Assembly (NCBI GenBank): GCA_902776945.1
Contig: CACYSH010000046.1
Span: forward strand, 1 to 64,000
DNA length: 64,000 nucleotides
Direction of reading: 5' to 3'
Source of the DNA: an uncultured Ruminococcus sp.
GTDB lineage: Bacteria; Bacillota; Clostridia; Oscillospirales; Ruminococcaceae
The notes below the pieces were generated by a model. That model worked only from the letters and a program-made list of their open reading frames with translations. It ran no database searches and was not told where the DNA came from. Positions 41,644 through 48,760 of this stretch are shown in pieces (the first letter of the stretch is position 1; each line of letters begins with the position of its first letter). The position numbers and the translations under genes are program-made.

Positions 41644-43818
41644 TTACGGGAGCTTGTTGTAAACCTGACCGTACTGCATATCAATGCCCTTAGCCTTGAA
41701 CATTTCGCCTACGGAAACGATCTGATAGCCGCGCTTGATAAGCTCGGGAACAAGATACTCAACAGCGCCTGCGGTCTTGCCGTAGTTCTCGTGCATCAGG
41801 AGAACCTGACCGTTGAGAGAACCGTTCTGCGCAGCCTGAATGAACTTGTCCTTGATCTGCTGTTCGGTGGTGTTGGTCTGCCAGTCGCCGGAGTCAATGC
41901 CGCAGTTTACGAGCGCAACGCCGCAGTTCTGCTGAACATTGTAGTTTACGCCGAGATAGGGAGGACGAACGAGGAAGTCTTCCTGTCCGGTCAGCTCCTT
42001 GAGCTTCGCGGCGCACTTGCCGATCTCGTTCTTGATGCCGTTAGCGTCAAGCGAAGTCAGATCGGTGTGAGTCCAGGTGTGGTTTGCGATCTCGAAGCCG
42101 AGTTCCTTGGCACGCTTGATCTCATTCTCGTTGCCCGCGATGCGCTCGCCCCAGTAGAAGAACGTAGCGTGTGCGCCGTTCTGCGAAAGAGCGTTGTGAA
42201 TGCGGGTAACATTGTAAGCGTCGGAGCCGCCGATAGGACCGTCATCAAACGCGAAGGCTACCATAGGCTTGCTGGGGTCGATCCACGAAACGTCTGCCAG
42301 ATTGTAGTAATAGCCGTCCTTGCGCACGGGCTTTTCTTCGGGGATCTCCTCGGGAGGAGTTTCGATAACGGTGATTATCTTTTTGTAAAGAACTATCTCT
42401 CTGATTAGTTCAGCGTCGCTGTCGTCGATCTTGCCGTCCTTGTTGAGGTCGGCGGCTTCGTTTCTTATGAACGTATTCGCGCCGCGCAGGCTCTGTTTCA
42501 GAGCTACGAGGTCGTACATATTAACTACGCCGTCGCAGTTTACGTCGCCAAGAAGTACGTCGGCAGCCGAACCCGCAGGAGCGATCTTAGTGCCTTTAGC
42601 CGCAATTGTCGCCTCGTCGATGAAGAAGCTGTTGGAGGTGCTGTCCGCCTCGACATAAAGCACGAGGTCGCTTGCGCCGGAGGGGATCGTGTAGCTTGTG
42701 TTTGCCAGCTGTACCCATTCGCCCTTGGAGGCTTTGACCTCCGCGATGTTGGAATAGTTAGCCGTGCCGTTCAGATTGTACTGGAGAGTCAGCTTCATGG
42801 TGTCGGAAGAAGCAGCGTTCTGCATCGCCATTACGCTAAAGCTGTAAGCCGTGCCGGGCTTGTAGGTGCTTGTGGACAGGTTGGTGGAAACGCCGTTCCA
42901 GCTGCTGGTTCTGCCGGTAACGGACACGCCCTTGCCGGAAGCGCCGGTAGAGGAGGAAGTAATGGTAGTGCCGCCGCGTGAAGTCCAGTTGCCAACGCCG
43001 TTCTCAAAGCTATCCTTCATGAGGTAGCCCGAGGGTGTGGGGTCGGGTTCATCAATGATGACCGGACTGCCGCCGACGGTAACAATGTTCTTGGTAACGT
43101 TAGCCTTGCCGGAGCTTTGCCAGCCCTCGACGTTGAGCGCTACCTCGTACAGCTTGCCGATCTCCATGCCTGCGTTTTCCCATGCCTTGAAGTGTTCGGA
43201 AACTGTGATCTTGCCCGATGTTCTCTTGGTCTTGCGGATACTGAAATACTGCTTGAATCTGTCGTAGCTGCTCTTGATCGTGGGACCCTCATGCCATATC
43301 CAGAATATGTCATACTGAGCGCCGTCGATAGTTACGGTCTTGGCGGGGCATACGCTCGGGTCGGGACCGGGACACCAGTTTATCCAGTCCTCGATGATGT
43401 AGTACTCCGCGAGGGGGTCGCTCATCCAGCCGTACACGCAGAGACGGGAGTTGCCGCCGCCGTTGTACTGACCTGTCTGCGAGTAGGAAGCGGCATAATC
43501 GAGGGTAATAGTACCGATCGAGGTAGCCTTATCCTTTTCGCCGAAGTCCATGCCGCGCCGTGCAAGGAAGTTTCCACGGCTGCATGAGCAGTTCCATTCC
43601 GTGTCGAACGCGCCTTCGTCGTTGAGCGTCATGTTTCCGCTGCCGCCCGTGTTGTCGATCCACAGCTCGTAGCTGTACCCCTCGTATCCGGGGGGATTTT
43701 TCCTCTGACCACCGCCGCTGAGTACCAGAGTTTCGCCCGCGCTTGCGTCAAGCGGGAGCATTGAGGCACTCATAACAGCAGCCATGATCAGACTGAGAAG
43801 TTTGTGTTTTCTTCTCAT
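41644..43818 (-). CDS. Cellulosomal bifunctional GH11 xylanase - CBM - dockerin - CE4 acetylxylan esterase
   Basis: 724 residues, secreted (signal ~1-27). GH11 endo-xylanase ~30-250 with nucleophile Glu138 in LAEYYIIEDW and acid/base Glu231 in ALNVEGWQSSGKA. CBM22/CBM4-like xylan-binding module ~264-408. Type I dockerin ~420-480 with two calcium repeats (GDVNCDGVVNMYDLVAL and ADLNKDGKIDDSDAELI) for docking to a scaffoldin. CE4 deacetylase ~505-715: AFAFDDGP (Asp525/526), NHTWTHTDL (His580/584), RPPYLGVN, VLLMHEN. Cuts the xylan backbone and removes acetyl groups. The same architecture is known from Ruminococcus flavefaciens-type cellulosomes. A cre-like site stands upstream. Confidence 0.94.
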   Translation of the reverse strand: MRRKHKLLSLIMAAVMSASMLPLDASAGETLVLSGGGQRKNPPGYEGYSYELWIDNTGGSGNMTLNDEGAFDTEWNCSCSRGNFLARRGMDFGEKDKATSIGTITLDYAASYSQTGQYNGGGNSRLCVYGWMSDPLAEYYIIEDWINWCPGPDPSVCPAKTVTIDGAQYDIFWIWHEGPTIKSSYDRFKQYFSIRKTKRTSGKITVSEHFKAWENAGMEIGKLYEVALNVEGWQSSGKANVTKNIVTVGGSPVIIDEPDPTPSGYLMKDSFENGVGNWTSRGGTTITSSSTGASGKGVSVTGRTSSWNGVSTNLSTSTYKPGTAYSFSVMAMQNAASSDTMKLTLQYNLNGTANYSNIAEVKASKGEWVQLANTSYTIPSGASDLVLYVEADSTSNSFFIDEATIAAKGTKIAPAGSAADVLLGDVNCDGVVNMYDLVALKQSLRGANTFIRNEAADLNKDGKIDDSDAELIREIVLYKKIITVIETPPEEIPEEKPVRKDGYYYNLADVSWIDPSKPMVAFAFDDGPIGGSDAYNVTRIHNALSQNGAHATFFYWGERIAGNENEIKRAKELGFEIANHTWTHTDLTSLDANGIKNEIGKCAAKLKELTGQEDFLVRPPYLGVNYNVQQNCGVALVNCGIDSGDWQTNTTEQQIKDKFIQAAQNGSLNGQVLLMHENYGKTAGAVEYLVPELIKRGYQIVSVGEMFKAKGIDMQYGQVYNKLP

Positions 43819-43843
43819 GGGTGCTCACCTTCTTTCATGTTAC

Positions 43844-43871
43844 ATCATAACGTATTTTTTTACATTGTCAA
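43844..43871 (-). promoter_or_regulatory. Promoter of the GH11 gene
   Basis: Minus strand: TTGACA (43866-43871), 16 bp, TATGAT (43844-43849). Confidence 0.72.
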
Positions 43872-43890
43872 CTGTTTTTGAACAAAATTA

Positions 43891-43904
43891 TGAAAACGTT
43901 TTCT
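43891..43904. promoter_or_regulatory. cre-like catabolite-control / LacI-type operator
   Basis: TGAAAACGTTTTCT fits the TGWAARCGYTWNCW cre consensus at every position and contains the palindrome GAAAACGTTTTC. It lies about 20 bp upstream of the -35 box of the GH11 promoter. Could be CcpA or another LacI-family regulator; position upstream of -35 would also allow activation. Confidence 0.65.
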
Positions 43905-44043
43905 GAATTGATATACGCCCAATCACTTCCAAATGTGGCTTATCCGTGCAGTTACGCATATAAAAACCAATAACCGCAGCGGAAAAGCGCAAAAATCTCA
44001 ATTCATAATTTTGTAATAAAGTTCAGAGCATCGTTTCAGATGA

Positions 44044-45969
44044 TCATATCTTAATGACGAACTTTCTGCTCTTAATATCGGAGGTATCCCACGAACCGTT
44101 GACCTTAGCGCATACAACGCAGGTGTAAGAACCGTGAGTAATGCCCTTCGGCGAGGTGTACTTGGTAGTATTGCCGTTTACCTGAGCCTTTACTCTCCAC
44201 TTGCCGTTCTGATAGCAGGCAATGCCGTAAGCCTGAGCGTTGGGAACAGCCGTCCAGGTAAGTCTGAACTGCTTGCCCTGAACCTCGGAGGTAACAACAG
44301 GATAAGTGTGTTCCGGTTCCGGTTCAGGCTCGGAATATTCAATGCCGTCAACGATAGATGTAAAGCAGGGCTTTACGGAATAATCTGCGTTGAAGAGCAG
44401 GGGATCGCGATCGGCTCTCCAGCTGAGGTCGTCGGTGGTTCCCCATACTACAACAGCGGAAATATAATCCTTGTAATCAACGATAGCGTCCATAATATCG
44501 CTGTAATACTTAGCCTGGAGGTCGAACTTCTTGCCGTTTACGGTAGCGTCAAGCTCGGTGATCTGAATATCAAGACCCGTCTTGCTGAACTTTTCAAGCG
44601 CCTGTCTGTAAGTTCCTGCGCTCGGGAACGGGTCGTCGCCGTTGTTGGTAACGTTTAAGTGGGACTGCATACCGATACCGTCGATGTAGTGACCGTCGGA
44701 ATTGATCTCCTGGCAGAGCTTAACGATAGCGTCGCTCTTCTGCATATATTCGTTGTAATCGTTGTAATAGAGCTTGCAGCCCTTCGGAGCGTATCTCTTT
44801 GCGTATTCAAAGGCGGGCTTGATGAACGAATTGTCGCCGAAGATCTTCACCCACGGAGAAGCCGCGTAATTATTGGATTCGGCGGGGAAACCGGGCTGTC
44901 TGGGGCTGCCCGAATCGGTGAAGCACTCGTTTACAACGTCCCACGCATAGAAATCAATGTCGGAGTAGTCCTTCTTAATGGCGGCGAAAACGTTCTTGAT
45001 GTAGTTCTCCATACGCCTGAGCATTTTTTCCTTGGATACCCATGCGCCGTTGGGGTCGTAATTCTCCTTGAAGAACCATTCGGGGGTCTGCGAATGCCAT
45101 ACAAGAACGTGACCTCTCATCGGGATATTGTTCTTGCGGGCAAATTCAAGGATAGGCTTTGCGGCTTCGAGAGTTACCTGCGGGTTTTCGTCATCGCCTT
45201 TTTCGGCAAGCGCAAGGCAGGCGGCTCTGTCGAGAACGCTTTCGGGTTTAAGCTCGTTTCCTGCGGTAAGGCTGTTGAAGTGCTTGCGTATCAGCTTTTT
45301 GGTCGATTCGGGAGCCAGCTCGGAAACTGTTGTAGCGGTACCGAATTTGAACATATTGCCGTAAACGTTTTTGAGCGAGGGCGCGTTGGAGTCGAAATTG
45401 TTGGGGGATTCGCTTATAACGAAGTCGTCAACGCAGAGATCGTTTGCGTCGCCCCATGTTTCGATATAGATAGAAACGTCCTTTTCGTCGGAACCGTAGG
45501 AGAAGCTGGCGTTCAGCGTAACATAATCGCCCTGCGAGGTGCCTTTTACGAGGTTTGTGTACTGCGGCTGATCGGAACCGCCGGGAGTATGCTGGAGCGA
45601 AACGCAGACGGTGTTATACCAAGCCGCTTTTACCTTTACCGAAATATCGTACTTCACATCGGGTTCAAGTATACCCTTTACGCCGAGCGAAGGACCGTTC
45701 CAGCTCTTGTCGCGCCCGGTAACGGACATTACCTTGCTGCCGCTCGGAGCGTTGGAGTCCGTGGCAGCCTTGATAACTGAAGTATCGCTGTCGCCGCGCT
45801 TTGAGAACATCGAAACGTTGCCGTCCTCGAAGTCGGTCGAGAAAACTACCTTGCCCGAAGAAGCGCTTGCGTCATTGTCAGCGGCATAAACGGTAGTCGC
45901 TGCGGTCGGGCAGAACATGGCGGCGCAGATCGCGCAGGCTGACAGCTTTTTAAACAGATCTTTTCTCAT
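44044..45969 (-). CDS. Secreted GH10 xylanase with N-terminal CBM22-like and C-terminal FN3-like module
   Basis: 641 residues from ATG 45969 (GGAGGGGAT upstream; longer in-frame starts lack a signal). Signal ~1-29; CBM22/CBM4-like ~38-187; GH10 ~195-540 with NELKPES, RGHVLVWHSQTPEWFF, acid/base Glu348 in YAWDVVNECF and nucleophile Glu472 in DIQITELDAT. The ~85 C-terminal residues (YPVVTSEVQGKQFRLTWTAV onward) form an FN3-like module also found at the ends of the two secreted peptidases at 5-9 kb; here it is intact. No dockerin, so the enzyme is probably free or held by another route. Cuts internal beta-1,4-xylosyl links. Confidence 0.94.
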   Translation of the reverse strand: MRKDLFKKLSACAICAAMFCPTAATTVYAADNDASASSGKVVFSTDFEDGNVSMFSKRGDSDTSVIKAATDSNAPSGSKVMSVTGRDKSWNGPSLGVKGILEPDVKYDISVKVKAAWYNTVCVSLQHTPGGSDQPQYTNLVKGTSQGDYVTLNASFSYGSDEKDVSIYIETWGDANDLCVDDFVISESPNNFDSNAPSLKNVYGNMFKFGTATTVSELAPESTKKLIRKHFNSLTAGNELKPESVLDRAACLALAEKGDDENPQVTLEAAKPILEFARKNNIPMRGHVLVWHSQTPEWFFKENYDPNGAWVSKEKMLRRMENYIKNVFAAIKKDYSDIDFYAWDVVNECFTDSGSPRQPGFPAESNNYAASPWVKIFGDNSFIKPAFEYAKRYAPKGCKLYYNDYNEYMQKSDAIVKLCQEINSDGHYIDGIGMQSHLNVTNNGDDPFPSAGTYRQALEKFSKTGLDIQITELDATVNGKKFDLQAKYYSDIMDAIVDYKDYISAVVVWGTTDDLSWRADRDPLLFNADYSVKPCFTSIVDGIEYSEPEPEPEHTYPVVTSEVQGKQFRLTWTAVPNAQAYGIACYQNGKWRVKAQVNGNTTKYTSPKGITHGSYTCVVCAKVNGSWDTSDIKSRKFVIKI

Positions 45970-46069
45970 GATTGATCCCCTCCAAATTATAAAATTGGTC
46001 GTTCCCTTTGGGCGCGGGAATCTTCCGCACATTGCAAAAAGGGACGACATTAAATAATATAATATGTTA

Positions 46070-46098
46070 ATTTTATCATAGCTATGTAAAAAAGTCAA
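46070..46098 (-). promoter_or_regulatory. Promoter of the GH10 gene
   Basis: Minus strand: TTGACT (46093-46098), 17 bp, TAAAAT (46070-46075). The ~100 nt leader can fold into a hairpin (GTCG-CCCTTT with AAAGGG-CGAC, about 45990-46050). Confidence 0.75.
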
Positions 46099-46147
46099 GC
46101 GTCCGGAGAAAAAACCGCAATATTTGGCATAAAAAAAGCATTAAATG

Positions 46148-46184
46148 AAAAAACAGCCCCTCAATGAGGAAGCTGTTTTTACGC
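46148..46184 (-). terminator. Terminator of the que operon
   Basis: Minus strand: AAAAACAGC, a CCTCATTGAGG inner hairpin, GCTGTTTTTT, about 20 bp after the HD gene. Confidence 0.8.
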
Positions 46185-46205
46185 AAAGCCTACCTGATTC
46201 GTTTT

Positions 46206-46697
46206 TCATTTTGCGCTTTTTGCAAGTTTTTCCGCAAATCCGTTCACGGTCTCTTCGGTACTTACGAGCTTATCGGCAACACAAAGTATCGCACTTTCAC
46301 GACAGCCCGGCACTCTTGTAATATTCAGCGGAAACATATGGCAATAGATCATATCGCGTTCTTTCCTGCCGACAGCAAAATCACGGCAGGCATTGCGCAT
46401 CGCCGTTTCCGCATGAGTGAACCCGTGCGGCGGGCATCGCAGTCCCCCTTCATGCCAGTCATAAAGAAAATAGTCATGCAGCAGCGCCCCGCGTATCATC
46501 GCCCGACGGTCGGCATTTATATGAAACAGGTCGGCAAGCCGCAGACACATCACCGTAACGGAAACGGAATGCTCATAAACGCTGACGCTCCCGTGCTGAA
46601 TAAACCCCTTCGAAAGCTGCATATTTTCGGAGCCTAAAATGTCGTAAGCGGCGCTGTTTATCTCCGTCATATATTCCCGACGTTCAGTTTTTGTCAT
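46206..46697 (-). CDS. HD-domain phosphohydrolase
   Basis: 163 residues. HD signature: His in VYEHSVSVTVMC, HD pair in GALLHDYFLYDWH, and CVADKLVSTEE near the C-terminus. Small HD proteins hydrolyse nucleotides or other phosphoesters; substrate unknown. Last gene of the que operon, 10 bp after folE. RBS AAGGAA. Confidence 0.8.
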   Translation of the reverse strand: MTKTERREYMTEINSAAYDILGSENMQLSKGFIQHGSVSVYEHSVSVTVMCLRLADLFHINADRRAMIRGALLHDYFLYDWHEGGLRCPPHGFTHAETAMRNACRDFAVGRKERDMIYCHMFPLNITRVPGCRESAILCVADKLVSTEETVNGFAEKLAKSAK

Positions 46698-46707
46698 GCC
46701 GTGTTCC

Positions 46708-47268
46708 TTATTTTACCAGCGCTTTAAGCTCGGGGTCGGTGCGAAAGCTGCCCATGAAGGTCGTGGTGACGGTCTTTGCTGAGACGTTCTTTATCCCCCG
46801 CGCCGTCATGCAGCTGTGACAGCCGCTTATCTGCACGCCAACGTCGGGAGTTCCCGCCGCTTCGGAGATTATTTCCGCAATGTCCCTGCCGAGCCGCTCC
46901 TGCAATTGCAGCCGCTTTGCCGCCATGTCGCAGATACGCGCTATCTTGCTTAACCCAAGCACTCTGCCGCGGGGGATATATGCGACGTTCACGGTCATAT
47001 CGTACATGAGCGCCAAATGATGTTCGCAGTAGCTGAAAACGGAAATATCCCTTACCGACACGGCGGATTCGTCGTCGCCGCCGACTTCGGGGAAGGTCTT
47101 GCCGAACATCTCGGCGATCTCGTGATTGCTGTAAGCCGTGCCTTCAAGGACTTCTTCGAGCATACGCGCCACGCGGTCGGGAGTTTCGCGCAGACCCTCG
47201 CGGTCGGGGTCTTCGCCGACGGCTTCGAGCAGACCCCTTACATGATACATTATCTTTTCCCTGTCCAA
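46708..47268 (-). CDS. folE: GTP cyclohydrolase I
   Basis: Converts GTP to 7,8-dihydroneopterin triphosphate, first step toward both folate and queuosine. 186 residues. TTG start, one base after the queE stop, with AGGAGAGG eight nt upstream; the N-terminus MDREKIMYHVRGLLEAVGED fits the family. Zinc and catalytic blocks: FSYCEHHLALMYD, GLSKIARICDMAAKRLQLQE and SGCHSCMTARGIK. Clustering with queE and queD indicates service to queuosine synthesis. Confidence 0.96.
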   Translation of the reverse strand: MDREKIMYHVRGLLEAVGEDPDREGLRETPDRVARMLEEVLEGTAYSNHEIAEMFGKTFPEVGGDDESAVSVRDISVFSYCEHHLALMYDMTVNVAYIPRGRVLGLSKIARICDMAAKRLQLQERLGRDIAEIISEAAGTPDVGVQISGCHSCMTARGIKNVSAKTVTTTFMGSFRTDPELKALVK

Positions 47269-47269
47269 C

Positions 47270-47926
47270 TTACACGCCTCTCCTTTCAGGCTCCCAGATG
47301 AATTTGTGCAGCTGCAATTGCAGCCGAACGCCGTTCATGTGATTGTCCGCCATGAACTCAACTATCTTCGCCGGGTCGATGCTGCCGAAAACCGGGCTTA
47401 AATAAACGTGGCATTTGTTTATCAGCGAGTATTCCTCGATTATTTCCTTTGCGCGTTCAAGGTCTTCAATGCTGCCCGAAACGAATTTCACGGTGTCGTG
47501 GCAGCCCAGCAGCTTGAAGTTTTCCGTGCGCATGAAGCGCTCCATGCCGCTTGAAGGCAGCTTGTAGTCCATAGTAAAGACGGGGCGCGGGCGCATTTCG
47601 GCGAATTTCGCAAGGGAAATACTTCCGTTCGTTTCATACTCCACGCGGCAGCCAAGCCCCATAAGCAGCGAGGTAAGCTCGGCGATATTCGGCTGCAAGA
47701 GCGGTTCGCCGCCCGTGAGGGTAACATTTCTCACGCCGGTATCGCGCACCCATTCGGCAAGCGCGGAGGGGGTAACGTCTTCCGCTTCGGCGCTGTCGGT
47801 GTTAGCCCAGCAGGTGTCGCAGTATGAGCAGTTCAGATTACAGCCCTTGAACCGCAGGAACACGGCAAGCTCTCCCGCGTGAGCGCCCTCGCCGTTTATG
47901 CTGATGAATTTTTCAACGAGCTTCAT
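47270..47926 (-). CDS. queE: 7-carboxy-7-deazaguanine synthase
   Basis: Radical-SAM enzyme converting 6-carboxytetrahydropterin to 7-carboxy-7-deazaguanine. 218 residues. Iron-sulfur motif KGCNLNCSYCDTCW (CxxxCxxC), SAM-binding LTGGEPLLQPN, and a short N-terminal substrate segment SINGEGAHAGE. A family A repeat element separates it from queD. Confidence 0.95.
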   Translation of the reverse strand: MKLVEKFISINGEGAHAGELAVFLRFKGCNLNCSYCDTCWANTDSAEAEDVTPSALAEWVRDTGVRNVTLTGGEPLLQPNIAELTSLLMGLGCRVEYETNGSISLAKFAEMRPRPVFTMDYKLPSSGMERFMRTENFKLLGCHDTVKFVSGSIEDLERAKEIIEEYSLINKCHVYLSPVFGSIDPAKIVEFMADNHMNGVRLQLQLHKFIWEPERRGV

Positions 47927-47949
47927 ATATTGATCCTCCTTGTAACCGT

Positions 47950-48138
47950 AAATGAGCAGTTAAACAGTTAATAGTGAATAGTGAATAGTGAATAGTTATG
48001 GTATCGCCTTCGGCGATTTATTATGCGGAGGCTTCGCCCCGCACTCATTTATCACATTTGAGAGTCAACTATTAGTGCAAAGCAAATCTTCTGCATAATA
48101 TCGCGCCGTAGGCGCACCTTAACTATTGCAAATGCTCA
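47950..48138. repeat. MITE-like palindromic element, family A, copy 2
   Basis: GTTAATAGTGAATAGT units (47968-47997), TTATGCGGAGGCTTCGCCCC and GCGCCGTAGGCGCACCTTAA are shared with copy 1 at 14070-14345. AAATGAGCA/TGCTCATTT arms close the element. It fills the gap between queD and queE, so it must be transcribed with the operon. Confidence 0.78.
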
Positions 48139-48139
48139 T

Positions 48140-48559
48140 TTATAATTCGTAAAAAGCGCAGTTGTCGGGTGTTTCGTAGACGGTCACGCGGCTGACCGGC
48201 AGCCCTTCGCCCTTTAGTTTGTTAAAGAAGTATTCGGCGAAATTCTCGGCGGTGGGGCGGAAGGGAACTTCCGTTAGTTTAAAGCCCTCGCCGCGCAGGG
48301 CTTCGAGAGTTTTTTCTTTAAGCGAATCGACCTCGTAAATAAGCGTATGGTCGAGGCTGTCGGCGAGGGTGCGGACAGCTTTTTTTATGTCTCCGAAGTC
48401 GATTATCATGCCGCGTTTTTCACCTTCCTCAATAAGCGAGGAGGAGCGGACTTCGGCTTCGATAGTCCAGCGGTGTCCGTGAATATTGGCGCATTTTCCG
48501 TTGTAACCTTTAAGGAAATGTGCGCTGTCAAAGCTGGCTGATGTTTTCAATCCGTACAT
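48140..48559 (-). CDS. queD: 6-carboxy-5,6,7,8-tetrahydropterin synthase
   Basis: Makes 6-carboxytetrahydropterin from dihydroneopterin triphosphate in the queuosine pathway. 139 residues. Zinc His in FDSAHFLKG and NIHGHRWTIEAE; catalytic DHTLIYE; PTAENFAEYFF; terminal VYETPDNCAFY. First gene of the operon; RBS GAGGTGAAAT. queC, the next pathway enzyme, is not in the window. Confidence 0.95.
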   Translation of the reverse strand: MYGLKTSASFDSAHFLKGYNGKCANIHGHRWTIEAEVRSSSLIEEGEKRGMIIDFGDIKKAVRTLADSLDHTLIYEVDSLKEKTLEALRGEGFKLTEVPFRPTAENFAEYFFNKLKGEGLPVSRVTVYETPDNCAFYEL

Positions 48560-48569
48560 TATTTCACCT

Positions 48570-48602
48570 CAAAAAAGAAAAGCGTCCGAAAACCGGACGC
48601 AT
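48570..48602 (-). terminator. Attenuator hairpin in the que leader
   Basis: Minus strand: GCGTCCG, GTTTT loop, CGGACGC, TTTTCTTTTTT, lying between the aptamer and the queD ribosome site. Suggests ligand-induced transcription termination. Confidence 0.85.
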
Positions 48603-48642
48603 TTTTGTTCTCATCGGGGCATAATATCCCCCTGAAAAATGC

Positions 48643-48685
48643 CCTGGTTTTGTTTAAAGACAGGATGGCGCAAACGAACTGTCTT
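48643..48685 (-). ncRNA. preQ1-I-type riboswitch aptamer
   Basis: Minus strand: stem GACAG/CTGTC (48679-48683, 48659-48663) closing a ~15 nt loop with TTCGTTTGCGCC, followed by the A-rich tail TTTAAACAAAACC. The tail is nearly the same as in the known preQ1-I aptamers and its CAAA can pair with TTTG of the loop to form the pseudoknot. Upstream of queuosine genes and followed by an attenuator. Known role: sensing preQ1 to shut off its synthesis. Confidence 0.8.
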
Positions 48686-48697
48686 ATTCAACACATT

Positions 48698-48726
48698 ATT
48701 ATACCACATTACGCGAAATTCGTCAA
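48698..48726 (-). promoter_or_regulatory. Promoter of the que operon
   Basis: Minus strand: TTGACG (48721-48726), 17 bp, TATAAT (48698-48703), placing the start just before the aptamer. Confidence 0.8.
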
Positions 48727-48760
48727 GCAAATAACGCGATCGACCGCGATATTTTACACT

